A stretch of DNA of 64,000 nucleotides from assembly GCA_947623505.1 (NCBI GenBank), contig CANQGT010000002.1:112922-176921 (forward strand), written 5' to 3'. This DNA comes from an uncultured Clostridia bacterium (GTDB lineage Bacteria > Bacillota > Clostridia > Oscillospirales > Acutalibacteraceae). A model generated the notes under the pieces. The model was not told the origin of the DNA. It made no database searches and saw only the letters and a list, made by a program, of their open reading frames with translations. The position numbers were made by a program, and so were the translations under genes. Positions 19,430 to 28,630 of this stretch are shown one piece after another (the first letter of the stretch is position 1; each line of letters starts with the position of its first letter).

Positions 19430-20053
19430 TCAAGCGTGAGCCGAGATCGGGGCGGTGTCCGCCACCTCGAGCTTGTTTGCCCGCATCCATAACGACGGCG
19501 TTATACGAAGCTTGAAGCCGTAGCCCGCCTCCATCTGCCAGTGAGCCATAGGCGCTTCGGGCAGTCCGTAGCAGGCGAGTATCGCCATAAGCACCCCCGC
19601 GTGGCCGACTATCGCCGCCGTTTGCGTGGAGCTTTTTATCATTCCCTCAACTATTTTTTCAAACGCGCCGCACACGCGCGAAAAAAATTCCGCGTTGCTT
19701 TCGCCGCCCGGCGGGCGCGCGTACATATCCCCGCGCAGCCAGTTCGTAAACTCCTCAACGCCGGAAAGCTCTTTTGCCGTGAGCCCTTCAAATTCCCCGA
19801 AATCGTATTCGATAAGCTCGTTTATGACAAGCGGCTTGTTTTTCGGAAACATTATCGCCGCGCTTTCGGCGCATCTCCTCAAAGGCGAAACGAACACCGC
19901 GTCAACCTCCGGATAATGGTGGCGCGCTTTTATGTTTTTTAAGGCGGATATACTATCTGTTGTTATCGGCAAATCGGTATGCCCAATATACTGTGCGTTT
20001 AGATTTCCCTTTGTCAATCCGTGGCGAAAAAGATAGATTGTGAACGATTTCAA
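19430..20053 (-). CDS. Histidine phosphatase (phosphoglycerate-mutase-like) family protein
   Basis: About 207 residues. The N-terminal catalytic block YLFRHGLTKGN carries the phospho-accepting His; PLRRCAESA and, later, IVGHAGVLMAIL (second catalytic His) complete the active site. Family members include cofactor-dependent mutases, alpha-ribazole phosphatase and broad phosphatases; no cobalamin genes are nearby, so the substrate is open. I prefer a TTG start at 20053 (MKSFTIY), since a G-rich ribosome site (GGGGGG) stands 7 bases upstream, over the TTG at 20068 chosen by the track. Confidence 0.85.
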   Translation of the reverse strand: MKSFTIYLFRHGLTKGNLNAQYIGHTDLPITTDSISALKNIKARHHYPEVDAVFVSPLRRCAESAAIMFPKNKPLVINELIEYDFGEFEGLTAKELSGVEEFTNWLRGDMYARPPGGESNAEFFSRVCGAFEKIVEGMIKSSTQTAAIVGHAGVLMAILACYGLPEAPMAHWQMEAGYGFKLRITPSLWMRANKLEVADTAPISAHA

Positions 20054-20111
20054 CGCGAAACCCCCCAAAGAAAAGCGGAAATTACAATTTATTTACAAAT
20101 TCCCGTTTTGC

Positions 20112-20151
20112 TTTACATTATTTTTTTTGAGTTTTATAATACAAATTGTAT
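20112..20151 (+). promoter_or_regulatory. XRE-gene promoter with palindromic candidate operator
   Basis: TTTACA (20112-20117), 17 bases, TATAAT (20135-20140). The perfect 6-1-6 palindrome ATACAAATTGTAT (20139-20151) overlaps the end of the -10 and the expected start of transcription, a good place for auto-repression by the encoded regulator. Confidence 0.7.
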
Positions 20152-20200
20152 AAAGAAATGAATTAAAAATACGGCAGTTAAGAAGGAACAGTGAAGAAAA

Positions 20201-20827
20201 TTGACGATAAACGGTAAAACCCATTCGGGATTTGCGTCCATACTTTCTCAACTCAGAAAGGAACGGGGCAACAGCCAGAAGAAAACGGCAGCCGATCTCG
20301 GCATAAGCCAGGCGCTTTTGAGCCATTATGAAAAAGGAATAAGGGAATGCGGACTGGATTTTGTTATAAAATGCAGCGAATATTACGGTGTTACGACCGA
20401 TTATCTGCTCGGTGTTTCAAACAGCAGATACGGGCTCGATGAAGAATTTCTCAGCGGCGTCGCAGAGAGCGGGGAAGACAATTCCCTTACCATGATCTCT
20501 CAGGCAACGAAGTTGCTGCTTGAAATAGCCACCGCCGCCAATGAGGATAGGGAGACCGCGCAGTATATAAACGATTATTATATGCTTTGCATATACAGGG
20601 GCGCGCTTACCCTTGCGAAATCCGGCAAGCTGCCGCAGGAGATGTTTCGGCTTGACTATTCCGTGGGTCACGAGCTTGCTTCCGCCGCCATATCGATGCT
20701 GGACGCGCGCTTTGTTTTTATGGACGATAATTCGCGCACAGGCGAGGATCTTTCAAGCAAAACGGATCTGCACAAGCTCATAGAAGAGGCCGAAAATTAT
20801 CTTTTGAACACGTTTGTTTCAGAATAA
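20201..20827 (+). CDS. XRE-family transcriptional regulator
   Basis: 208 residues. An N-terminal Cro/C1-type helix-turn-helix is clear: LSQLRKERGNSQKKTAADLG then ISQALLSHYEKGIRECGL and YYGVTTDYLLG. The remaining 130 residues are alpha-helical with no family I know, perhaps a sensing or dimer region. The start appears to be TTG at 20201, whose ribosome site (GAAGGA) is rather far, 13 bases; the exact start is uncertain. Its last 9 bases overlap the end of convergent mtnN. Confidence 0.8.
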   Translation: MTINGKTHSGFASILSQLRKERGNSQKKTAADLGISQALLSHYEKGIRECGLDFVIKCSEYYGVTTDYLLGVSNSRYGLDEEFLSGVAESGEDNSLTMISQATKLLLEIATAANEDRETAQYINDYYMLCIYRGALTLAKSGKLPQEMFRLDYSVGHELASAAISMLDARFVFMDDNSRTGEDLSSKTDLHKLIEEAENYLLNTFVSE

Positions 20828-21526
20828 TTCAAGCTGGTTTTTTTCGGTTTCTATATATTTCAGAATTACCGCCGTGGATTTTTCCGCGGCAATTTTTTTG
20901 AACGCGGGGTAATCGAGCGCCGCCGCGCCGTCTCCCCCGTCGCTCACGGTGCGCAGCACGGCAAAGGGAACGCCGTTCGCCCTGCACACGTGGCCTACCG
21001 CGCCGCCCTCCATTTCGCCGCATATCGCGCCGAACCGTTCGGCTATCGTTTTTTTCATCGCTTCATCGGCTATAAAGGTGTCTCCGCTGGCGACCGTGCC
21101 GCGGTGTATCTTTTCGCCGGTGCTAACGGCGGCTCGCGCCAGTTTTTCCGAAATTTCGGGATCGGTTTTTATTTTTATCTCGTTAAGGCCGTTTATATAG
21201 CCCATCGGTTCGCCGAGGGCGGTTATATCAATATCGTATTGGCAAACGTCGTCGGCAATAACTATGTTTTTTATCGAAACGCCCGTAGAAAGCGAACAGC
21301 CCACACCGATGTTTATTATCTTGTCGGCTTTAAATCGGTCTATCATTATCTGAGCGCATAGGGCGGCGTTCACCTTGCCCGGGCCGCATTTCGCGAGGCA
21401 CACCATAACGTTGTCAAGAAGCCCGCAGACAAATCCGCATCCCGCTATATTTTCTCCGGCGGACTTTTCGATTTTGTTTTTTAAGCCGTCTATCTCAATA
21501 TCCATGGCGCCGATTATTCCGATCAT
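20819..21526 (-). CDS. mtnN: 5'-methylthioadenosine/S-adenosylhomocysteine nucleosidase
   Basis: Hydrolyses MTA and SAH to adenine plus the thioribose, recycling the by-products of SAM use. Seen: MIGIIGAMDIEI at the start, NIGVGCSLS, the substrate Glu block GEMEGGAVGHVC, and the catalytic Asp in TVSDGGDG. Normally the Glu block is followed by VAxVC; the change to VGHVC is mild. Length 235 residues is normal. I start at ATG 21526 because GGGAGG stands about 8 bases upstream; the track adds 30 codons. Confidence 0.9.
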   Translation of the reverse strand: MIGIIGAMDIEIDGLKNKIEKSAGENIAGCGFVCGLLDNVMVCLAKCGPGKVNAALCAQIMIDRFKADKIINIGVGCSLSTGVSIKNIVIADDVCQYDIDITALGEPMGYINGLNEIKIKTDPEISEKLARAAVSTGEKIHRGTVASGDTFIADEAMKKTIAERFGAICGEMEGGAVGHVCRANGVPFAVLRTVSDGGDGAAALDYPAFKKIAAEKSTAVILKYIETEKNQLELF

Positions 21527-21633
21527 TTTTCGAGCCTCCCGGGGCAAAATTGTGTGCGCATAATATAACGCCCCAATATATGGTATTATTATAATATATC
21601 TAATTAAAAAAAACAAGATTTATTAGTTTTATA

Positions 21634-21663
21634 TTGACAAATGTTGCTTTTTTATAATATAAT
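21634..21663 (+). promoter_or_regulatory. rpmH operon promoter
   Basis: TTGACA, 18 bases, TATAAT (21658-21663), about 94 bases before the rpmH ATG. A second TATAAT at 21653 has a spacer of only 13. A short hairpin CTGCAC / GTGCAG lies in the leader. Confidence 0.8.
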
Positions 21664-21756
21664 GTTTAACACTGTTAGTTTATCCGCCTGCACTATACCG
21701 TGCAGAGAATATAAAGATTAAGACGAGTTTAGTCTGTGAAAGGTAGTGAAAACAAA

Positions 21757-21891
21757 ATGAAAAGAACGTTCCAGCCCAAGAAGAGACACGCGAAAATGGA
21801 ACACGGATTCAGAAAGAGAATGTCCACAAGAAACGGCAGAAAGGTGCTTGCGCGCCGCCGCGCTAAGGGAAGAAAGCAGCTCTCCTACTGA
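21757..21891 (+). CDS. rpmH: Ribosomal protein L34
   Basis: 44 residues, too short for the ORF track: [17 protein letters not shown], then [19 protein letters not shown], ending KGRKQLSY. This is the nearly invariant L34 sequence. It opens the rpmH-rnpA-yidD-yidC-khpB series and lies 51 bases before rnpA. Confidence 0.98.
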   Translation: MKRTFQPKKRHAKMEHGFRKRMSTRNGRKVLARRRAKGRKQLSY

Positions 21892-21942
21892 GTTCTGCGG
21901 GAGCGTGATTTGAAAGTATCGTTCTGAAAAAGGATAGTAATT

Positions 21943-22275
21943 GTGAAAAGCGGAACATTAAAGGAGAACAGGGATTTTCGCCGCGCGTATTACCGCGGCA
22001 GAAGCGAGGCTTCCTCCTGCCTTGTGACCTATCTGTTAAAAAACGGCAGAGGCGAAACAAGGGTGGGGATTACAAGCGGCAAAAAAATAGGCGGAGCCGT
22101 TCAGCGAAACCGCGCGAGGCGCGTTATCCGCGCCGCGTTTTGCGAGCTTGAGGACGGCCTTGACGGTAATTTTGACATTGTTTTCGTTGCGCGCACCAGA
22201 ACAACGCAGGTAAAAATGCAGCGCGTTTTGGATGAGATGAAAATCCACTTAAAGGATTTGGGAGCTTTAAAATGA
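21943..22275 (+). CDS. rnpA: Ribonuclease P protein component
   Basis: 110 residues; assists the catalytic RNA in trimming tRNA 5' ends. The family signature is plain: [20 protein letters not shown] followed by RVIR, and [10 protein letters not shown] at the start. Starts with GTG, with AGGATAG about 8 bases upstream. It overlaps yidD by 4 bases (ATGA). Confidence 0.95.
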   Translation: MKSGTLKENRDFRRAYYRGRSEASSCLVTYLLKNGRGETRVGITSGKKIGGAVQRNRARRVIRAAFCELEDGLDGNFDIVFVARTRTTQVKMQRVLDEMKIHLKDLGALK

Positions 22276-22523
22276 AAAATCCCGTAAAAAGTTTGCTGAT
22301 TTTTCTTATCCGCATTTATCAGATAACGATAAGCCCGTGGTTTTCGGGCGGTTCCTGCCGTTTCACACCGACGTGCTCTCAATACGCGATAGAGGCGATT
22401 CAGACACACGGAGCTTTCAAAGGTACGCTGCTTGCCGTATGGCGGATTTTAAGGTGCAATCCTTTTTGTAAGGGAGGATACGATCCTGTTCCGCCGAAAA
22501 AAGAAAAGAATAAGGACAGTTAA
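22272..22523 (+). CDS. yidD: Membrane protein insertion efficiency factor YidD
   Basis: 83 residues: an amphipathic N-terminal helix, then [35 protein letters not shown] and GGYDPVP, the conserved YidD core with its cysteines. It helps YidC-dependent insertion of membrane proteins. It overlaps both neighbours (rnpA by 4 bases, yidC by 1). Confidence 0.96.
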   Translation: MKNPVKSLLIFLIRIYQITISPWFSGGSCRFTPTCSQYAIEAIQTHGAFKGTLLAVWRILRCNPFCKGGYDPVPPKKEKNKDS

Positions 22524-23542
22524 TGATTATGACCGATTTTATTTTACTTGCGCCCGCCGCAACGGGCATAGGTATTTTTAAGCCTCTTTACTGGCTTTTC
22601 GGCGTATGTATGAATTTTCTTATGTCGCTGGTCGGCAACCGTTATTTTATTGCGATAGTAATTTTTACGATAGCCACAAGGCTCATTCTTCTGCCGATAA
22701 ACATTCGCCAGCAGAAAACGGCTTCCAAATCAGCGAGATTGCAGCCGAAGCTTCAGAAAATCCAGAAAAAATACAATATTCGGTCCATTTCGGATCCGAG
22801 AGAGCGCCAAAAGGCTCAGCAGAAAATAAATGAGGAAACGCAGGCCCTCTATGCCCGCGAGGGGCACAACCCCATGCAGATGGGCTGCGGGCCGATGATA
22901 TTTCAGATGGTGTTTCTTATGGGTATCGTGGGTATAATCTACTATCCCCTATCCTATGTTTTGGGAATGAACACCCTCGGCGATTTCTCAGCCGAAGTAC
23001 AAACGCTCGTTCAGGATACGCTCGGCGAAAAGGTAACTTATCTTCAGCTTGCCATACTTGAAAACTGGGGGCAGCTTAAAGACGTGCTCGCGACGGGCTT
23101 TTCCGAAATATTCACCCCCGAAAAATGCCAGGCGATTGAGGCCTACCGTTCGGGGCTGTTTCTCGGAAACCTTGATATGACGGCTATCCCCCATTGGAAA
23201 GACGGAATCATAGTTTTGGTTCCCATTCTTTCGTGCCTTACCTCGCTCGCGTCTTCTTTCATTTCGATGCGTATTCAAAAGAAGAACAATCCCGCGATGG
23301 CGCAGCAGATGAGCCAGATGTATCTTATGATGCTGATGATGCCTCTGTTTTCGCTTTACATTGCGTTTAAAGTGCCTGCCGCCGTCGGCTTTTATTGGAT
23401 AATATCCAATCTTGTTATTATTATTCAGCAGTTGTTTATTGCAAAGGCGTTTCCACCGAAAAAGAGCCAGGCAAAACTTATGATTGAAAACACGATTTAC
23501 CGCCGCTCAAGAGAGGAAAACGTTAAGAAAATCAAAAATTGA
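22523..23542 (+). CDS. yidC: YidC/SpoIIIJ membrane protein insertase
   Basis: 339 residues. A first hydrophobic helix, then NRYFIAIVIFTIATRLILLP carrying the conserved Arg of the groove, a charged cytoplasmic loop (RQQKTASKSARLQPKLQK), and later helices ending in GFYWIISNLVIIIQQ. There is a longer-than-usual loop of about 60 residues between the second and third helices. No lipoprotein signal is obvious. ATG 22523 overlaps the yidD stop; ATG 22529 is an alternative. Confidence 0.95.
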   Translation: MIMTDFILLAPAATGIGIFKPLYWLFGVCMNFLMSLVGNRYFIAIVIFTIATRLILLPINIRQQKTASKSARLQPKLQKIQKKYNIRSISDPRERQKAQQKINEETQALYAREGHNPMQMGCGPMIFQMVFLMGIVGIIYYPLSYVLGMNTLGDFSAEVQTLVQDTLGEKVTYLQLAILENWGQLKDVLATGFSEIFTPEKCQAIEAYRSGLFLGNLDMTAIPHWKDGIIVLVPILSCLTSLASSFISMRIQKKNNPAMAQQMSQMYLMMLMMPLFSLYIAFKVPAAVGFYWIISNLVIIIQQLFIAKAFPPKKSQAKLMIENTIYRRSREENVKKIKN

Positions 23543-23561
23543 TATTAAATCGGAGGCTATT

Positions 23562-24509
23562 ATGATAAAGGAATTTATCGGCGCCGGAAAAACCGTTGAG
23601 GAGGCTACCGCAGCGGCGAAGCAGGGGCTCAACGCTCCGGCTATGGCTGATATAAAAATAGATGTTATCGCTCTGCCGAAGGGCAAGGTGCTCGGTCTTT
23701 TCGGAGGCCGTGACGCGCAGGTAAGAGCGTGGTTTGACGACGGAAAAGCGCCGAAAAAACCGAAGCAGAGACCGGCGCCCAAGCCGGATGAAAAAAAGGC
23801 GAAAAAAGAACCGCCCAAAAAGGAAGCGGAAAACAGAGGCAGAGCGATTCAAAAGCCGCCCGTTCCGAGGCCGGCAAAGGCTCAGCCCGAAATTGACGCC
23901 GAGGAGCAGACCGTTGCCGTTACCGAGGCGGATATAGATATTCAGCAGGCCGTAAGCTATCTTAAAGGAATGCTTGCGGGGCTTAAAATCGATGACGTAA
24001 AAGTCACCGCAAGGGTGGAGGACGGAGCCCTCCGTATGGAGATCGATTGCAGCGATTTCGGCATTATAATCGGGCATAGGGGCGAAACGCTTGACGCTTT
24101 GCAGTATCTTACAAGCCTTGCCGTTAAAAAAAGCAGCGGAAAATATGTGAGAATCGCCCTTAACGTGGGGGATTACAGAGAAAAAAGAACCGACACTCTC
24201 AGAAATCTTGCCAGAAAGAACGCCAATTACGTTTTGAGAACGGGAAGAAGATACACGTTTGAACCGATGAATCCGTATGAGAGGCGGATAATACACACCG
24301 CCGTTCAGGATATCGAAGGCGTTGAGTCCATTTCTATCGGCTACGGGCAGGATCGCAGAGTAGTGCTTCAGTCAACGGAAGGGCCGAGAGGCGGCAGAAG
24401 AGCGCCGTCGCGCCCGAAGGCGCCGATTCAGCAGGCAAACACGGAGCCGAAATCGGATCGCGCCGATTTGCCGAAGTTCGGTAAGATAGAAGTAAACAAA
24501 GAGCAATAA
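23562..24509 (+). CDS. khpB: RNA-binding protein KhpB/Jag (SpoIIIJ-associated)
   Basis: 315 residues: Jag N-terminal domain (MIKEFIGAGKTVEEATAAA), a Lys/Pro-rich linker, a KH domain with its GxxG loop in IIGHRGETLDALQYL (about 168) and a C-terminal R3H domain with the R-x3-H motif in YERRIIHTAVQ. It binds RNA and influences cell elongation in relatives. I start at ATG 23562 with CGGAGG upstream; the track ORF begins inside yidC. Confidence 0.95.
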   Translation: MIKEFIGAGKTVEEATAAAKQGLNAPAMADIKIDVIALPKGKVLGLFGGRDAQVRAWFDDGKAPKKPKQRPAPKPDEKKAKKEPPKKEAENRGRAIQKPPVPRPAKAQPEIDAEEQTVAVTEADIDIQQAVSYLKGMLAGLKIDDVKVTARVEDGALRMEIDCSDFGIIIGHRGETLDALQYLTSLAVKKSSGKYVRIALNVGDYREKRTDTLRNLARKNANYVLRTGRRYTFEPMNPYERRIIHTAVQDIEGVESISIGYGQDRRVVLQSTEGPRGGRRAPSRPKAPIQQANTEPKSDRADLPKFGKIEVNKEQ

Positions 24510-24524
24510 ACGTTTGTTTTATTC

Positions 24525-24556
24525 AAATGCCTTGAGGACGCATCAAGGCATTTTGT
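24525..24556 (+). terminator. Terminator after khpB
   Basis: AAATGCCTTGA / TCAAGGCATTT, an 11-bp stem with a 7-base loop, followed by TGTATT. T run is short, so termination may be partial. Confidence 0.65.
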
Positions 24557-24595
24557 ATTGTAAGTTACCGTCGGTCAATTACAAGGGGTGGAACC

Positions 24596-25960
24596 ATGGA
24601 GAAAACCATAGCGGCAATCGCGACGGGCAACGCCGCGGGCGGCCTCGGAGTTATCCGTATCAGCGGCGAAAACGCGATTGAGATCGCCGACCGTGTTTTC
24701 AGAGCGAAAGATAAAAGCGCTCTTTCACGGCTTAGGGGCTACAGAGCCAAATTCGGAAATATAGTTTTTCACGGCGAGCCCTTTGACGAGGCCGTGGCGC
24801 TTGTTTTCAGAGCGCCGAAAAGCTATACGGGCGAGGACGTTGTTGAGCTTTCGGTTCACGGCGGACTGTTTGTAGTCGAAAAAACGCTTGAGGCGGTCCT
24901 CTCGGAGGGAGCCGTTCCGGCGCAGCCCGGTGAATTTACAAAGCGCGCGTTTTTAAACGGAAAAATCGATCTTACTCAGGCGGAAAGCGTTGCCGATATT
25001 ATCTCCGCCCGAGGTGAGGAGGCCGTCAAAGCCTCTTTCGGAGCGCTGCAGGGAACTCTCAGCAAAAAAATAAACGCCGTTTTGGAGCGGCTTACCGACT
25101 GCTCGGCGCTTATGGCCGCCTGGGTGGATTATCCCGACGAGGATATTCCCGAGCTCGACGACGAGCAGCTCTCTTCAACGCTGAAAACGGCGCTTGACGA
25201 GTTAAATTCTCTCCTTAACTCTTACGACGGCGGACATATTTTAACTCACGGCGCGGACACGGCCATCGTCGGGCGGCCCAACGTCGGCAAATCCACGCTT
25301 ATGAATCTGCTTTCGGGCAGAGAGCGAAGTATAGTTACACAAATCGAGGGCACCACCCGCGATATTGTTGAGGATACGGTGCGGCTGGGCAATCTTGTTT
25401 TGAGACTGAGCGACACCGCGGGTCTGAGAAGCTCCGACGATCCCGTTGAAAGCATCGGCATTCGCCTTGCCAACGGAAAAATCGACGAGGCGCAGCTGAT
25501 ATTGCCCGTTTTCGATTACAGCCGACCTCTAAACGACGACGATTTCGGGCTTATCGAAAAATGCCGCGGAAAAAAAGCCGTTGCCGTTATAAATAAAACC
25601 GATCTGCCGCAGGCGGCGGACGTAACGCCGATAACCGAAGCGTTTGACAGATGCGTTTTTATCGCCGCGGGAGTTACGGACGATTTTTCACTGCTTGAAA
25701 AGGCGGTCAAGGAGGAGCTCGGTCTGACCGAATTTGACTCCGCCGCGCCGATCCTCGCCAATCAAAGGCAAAAGCAATGCTGCTCCAACGCCGCCGCTGA
25801 TGTTTCAGAGGCGATTTTCGCCCTTGAAAGCGGGATAACCCGCGACGCCGTCAACGTTTTGATAGACGACGCGATAAACGAACTCCTTTCTCTTACGGGG
25901 AAAAGGGCGACGGTTGAGGTAGTAAACGATATTTTCAGCAAGTTTTGCGTAGGTAAATGA
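24596..25960 (+). CDS. mnmE: tRNA modification GTPase MnmE
   Basis: 454 residues. The N-terminal tetrahydrofolate-binding domain starts EKTIAAIATGNAAGGLG; the inserted G domain has GRPNVGKSTLMN, DTAGLR and NKTD; the C-terminal helix ends FCVGK with the catalytic Cys. With MnmG it makes 5-carboxymethylaminomethyl-uridine at the wobble base. mnmG follows after 3 bases. Confidence 0.97.
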   Translation: MEKTIAAIATGNAAGGLGVIRISGENAIEIADRVFRAKDKSALSRLRGYRAKFGNIVFHGEPFDEAVALVFRAPKSYTGEDVVELSVHGGLFVVEKTLEAVLSEGAVPAQPGEFTKRAFLNGKIDLTQAESVADIISARGEEAVKASFGALQGTLSKKINAVLERLTDCSALMAAWVDYPDEDIPELDDEQLSSTLKTALDELNSLLNSYDGGHILTHGADTAIVGRPNVGKSTLMNLLSGRERSIVTQIEGTTRDIVEDTVRLGNLVLRLSDTAGLRSSDDPVESIGIRLANGKIDEAQLILPVFDYSRPLNDDDFGLIEKCRGKKAVAVINKTDLPQAADVTPITEAFDRCVFIAAGVTDDFSLLEKAVKEELGLTEFDSAAPILANQRQKQCCSNAAADVSEAIFALESGITRDAVNVLIDDAINELLSLTGKRATVEVVNDIFSKFCVGK

Positions 25961-25963
25961 TTT

Positions 25964-27829
25964 ATGGAGTATTTTGCGGATAATTACGACGTTATAGTTA
26001 TCGGAGCAGGTCACGCCGGTATTGAGGCGGGGCTCGCTTCGGCGCGCCTTGGGTGCAAAACCGCTGTTTTTACGATAAATCTTGACTGGATAGGCAATAT
26101 GCCATGCAATCCATCGATCGGCGGCACGTCAAAGGGCCACCTTGTCAGGGAGATCGACGCGCTCGGCGGCGAAATGGGCAAGGCGGCGGACAGATACAGC
26201 ATACAGAGCAGAATGCTCAATCTCGGCAAGGGGCCGGCGGTTCATTCGCTCAGGGCGCAGATAGACAGGCGCGAATATTCAAAGGGAATGAAGCACACGC
26301 TTGAGCTCCAGGAGAATCTTGACGTTAAGCAGGCGGAAATTGTGGATATTTTCCGAAACGGCGACGGACTTTGGCGTCTCAAAACAAAACTTGAGGCGCT
26401 TTACATCTCAAAAGCCGTGATAATCGCCACTGGCACGTTTCTCGGTGGCCGCGTTTATATAGGCGACGTTTCATATGAAAGCGGGCCGGACGGAATGTTT
26501 CCCGCGACCGAGCTTTCCAAGGCGCTTAAAAAGTTGAACATACCGCTTCGCAGATTTAAAACAGGCACGCCGAGCCGTGTAAACAGGCGGAGCGTGGATT
26601 TTTCAAAAACCGAGGTTCAGGAGGGCGACGAACACACCGTTCCTTTCAGCTTTGAAACGAAAACGCCGCCGCAAAACAAAGTTTGCTGCCATATAACCTA
26701 CACAAACGAGAAAACCAAGGAGATAATCCTCGCGAATCTTCACCGTTCGCCTATGTACAGCGGCAAGATCGAGGGCAAGGGGCCGCGCTACTGCCCAAGC
26801 TTTGAGGATAAGATAGTCAGGTTTTCCGATAAGCAGCGCCATCAGCTCTTTATTGAGCCCTGCGGCATTGAAACGGAGGAGCTTTATCTTCAGGGGCTTT
26901 CCTCTTCTCTTCCCGAGGACGTTCAGATCGCGTTCATTCACACGATTCCCGGGCTTGAAAACGCGAAGGTGATGAGAACCGCCTACGCGATAGAGTATGA
27001 CTGCGTGGATCCCACGGCGCTGAAGGCCACTCTTGAGTTTAACGGCTTTGACGGTCTTTACGGCGCGGGGCAGTTCAACGGCTCAAGCGGTTATGAGGAG
27101 GCCGCGGCGCAGGGTCTTGTTGCCGGAATCAACGCCGCGCTGAAAATAAAAGGAAAAGCTCCGCTTGTGCTTGACAGGGGCGGTTCATATATAGGCACTC
27201 TTATCGACGATCTTGTAACGAAGGGCTGCTCCGATCCCTACCGAATGATGACGGGCAGGAGCGAATACAGGCTCGTTCTGAGGCAGGACAACGCCGACGT
27301 AAGGCTCACTCCGACCGGTTACGAGATAGGTCTGATAAGCGAGGAGCGTTACCGCCGATTTCTGAAAAAGCAGGAGGCGGTGCGCGCCGAAAGAAACAGG
27401 ATAGAAAACACTTCCGTCGCGCCCACGGAGGCTTTGCGGCGCGCGCTCGAGGAATGCGAAACGGCGCCCATAACCAAAAGCTGCCGTATAATCGATTTGC
27501 TCAGACGGCCGAGGGTGACTTACGAGGTTCTTAAGGAGGCCGACGTGACAAGGCCGAATCTCCCCGACGACGTGCTCCAACAGGTGGAAATCGCCGTAAA
27601 ATACGAGGGCTATATCGCGAAACAGGAGCAGCAGATAAAAGAAATGCGCAGATTGGAAAGCAAAAAAATTCCCGAAAACCTTGACTATTCGTCGCTTAAA
27701 GGCCTGCGCCTGGAGGCGGTTGAAAAGCTTTCAAAGATCCGTCCCGAAAATCTCGGTCAGGCGGGCAGGATAAGCGGAGTAAATCCGGCGGACGTCACCG
27801 CTCTTAATATAATATTGGAGTCGCTATGA
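25964..27829 (+). CDS. mnmG: tRNA uridine modification enzyme MnmG
   Basis: 621-residue FAD enzyme, partner of MnmE. FAD-binding GAGHAGIEAGLASARLG at the N terminus, NPSIGGTSKGHLVREIDALG, and the C-terminal helical domain with ISGVNPADVTAL. The length is normal. Its stop overlaps the rsmG ATG (4 bases). Confidence 0.97.
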   Translation: MEYFADNYDVIVIGAGHAGIEAGLASARLGCKTAVFTINLDWIGNMPCNPSIGGTSKGHLVREIDALGGEMGKAADRYSIQSRMLNLGKGPAVHSLRAQIDRREYSKGMKHTLELQENLDVKQAEIVDIFRNGDGLWRLKTKLEALYISKAVIIATGTFLGGRVYIGDVSYESGPDGMFPATELSKALKKLNIPLRRFKTGTPSRVNRRSVDFSKTEVQEGDEHTVPFSFETKTPPQNKVCCHITYTNEKTKEIILANLHRSPMYSGKIEGKGPRYCPSFEDKIVRFSDKQRHQLFIEPCGIETEELYLQGLSSSLPEDVQIAFIHTIPGLENAKVMRTAYAIEYDCVDPTALKATLEFNGFDGLYGAGQFNGSSGYEEAAAQGLVAGINAALKIKGKAPLVLDRGGSYIGTLIDDLVTKGCSDPYRMMTGRSEYRLVLRQDNADVRLTPTGYEIGLISEERYRRFLKKQEAVRAERNRIENTSVAPTEALRRALEECETAPITKSCRIIDLLRRPRVTYEVLKEADVTRPNLPDDVLQQVEIAVKYEGYIAKQEQQIKEMRRLESKKIPENLDYSSLKGLRLEAVEKLSKIRPENLGQAGRISGVNPADVTALNIILESL

Positions 27830-28530
27830 TAGATATTTCGTTACTTAAATCTCAGGCAAACGAGCTTGGCGTTTCGCTTGACGGGCAGGCCGCAGAGCGC
27901 TTTGATCTGCTTGCCCGTATGCTTGTCGATTGGAACTCGCGTATAAATCTGACAGCCATCACCGAGCCGGAAGATATAGTCGTAAAGCATTTTACGGACA
28001 GCCTTTCCCCTCTTGCCCATATTTCTCTAAAAGAGGGCGCGAAGGCGGCGGACGTCGGCTGCGGAGCGGGATTTCCCGGGCTTCCTATTATTATAGCGAG
28101 GCCGGACGTTAAAATGACGTTCATCGATTCGGTGGGTAAAAAGCTGAATTTTACAAGGTCTTTTCTTGAAAAAACCGATCTTTTCGGTGAAACGCTCCAT
28201 ATGCGTGCTGAAGACGCCGGAGCGGATCCGCTTTACCGTGAAAGCTTCGACGCCGTGTTTACGCGCGCTGTCGCGCCGCTGAATGTTTTGGCGGAATACT
28301 GCCTGCCGCTTTTAACTTTGGGAGGAGTTTACGTTTCTATGAAAGGCGCAGATGACGAAGCCGCGGCGGGCGCCGGCGCCGTTGATATTTTGGGCGGGGA
28401 AATTAAAAAAGCCGTTTCACTTAAACTGCCGAACGGGGACAGCCGAAGCCTCCTTATCATAAGAAAAGTATCGCATACTCCGACAAATTATCCGCGTAAA
28501 TCCAAGAAAATTGCGGCCCGCCCCCTCTGA
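27826..28530 (+). CDS. rsmG: 16S rRNA G527 N7-methyltransferase RsmG
   Basis: 234 residues. SAM-binding motif ADVGCGAGFPGLPI, preceded by LTAITEPEDIVVKHFTDSLS and followed by FTRAVAPL, all hallmarks of GidB/RsmG. Loss of the enzyme in other bacteria gives low-level streptomycin resistance. The C terminus is slightly extended and basic. Confidence 0.96.
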   Translation: MIDISLLKSQANELGVSLDGQAAERFDLLARMLVDWNSRINLTAITEPEDIVVKHFTDSLSPLAHISLKEGAKAADVGCGAGFPGLPIIIARPDVKMTFIDSVGKKLNFTRSFLEKTDLFGETLHMRAEDAGADPLYRESFDAVFTRAVAPLNVLAEYCLPLLTLGGVYVSMKGADDEAAAGAGAVDILGGEIKKAVSLKLPNGDSRSLLIIRKVSHTPTNYPRKSKKIAARPL

Positions 28531-28554
28531 ATTAAAACTAATAAGTCGATTTTA

Positions 28555-28587
28555 AAGGATTTCTTGTGAAAAGAAATCCTTTTTTTA
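28555..28587 (+). terminator. Terminator after rsmG
   Basis: AAGGATTTCTT-GTGA-AAGAAATCCTT, an 11-bp stem followed by seven T residues. Confidence 0.9.
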
Positions 28588-28630
28588 TGTCATACGCTAT
28601 GCTATTATTTAATCAAGGAGATGAAGGCAA

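Noticed and set aside
20041-20068. TTG at 20068 as start of the histidine phosphatase
   Set aside because: The G-run that would be the ribosome site lies inside that start; the TTG at 20053 is properly spaced.
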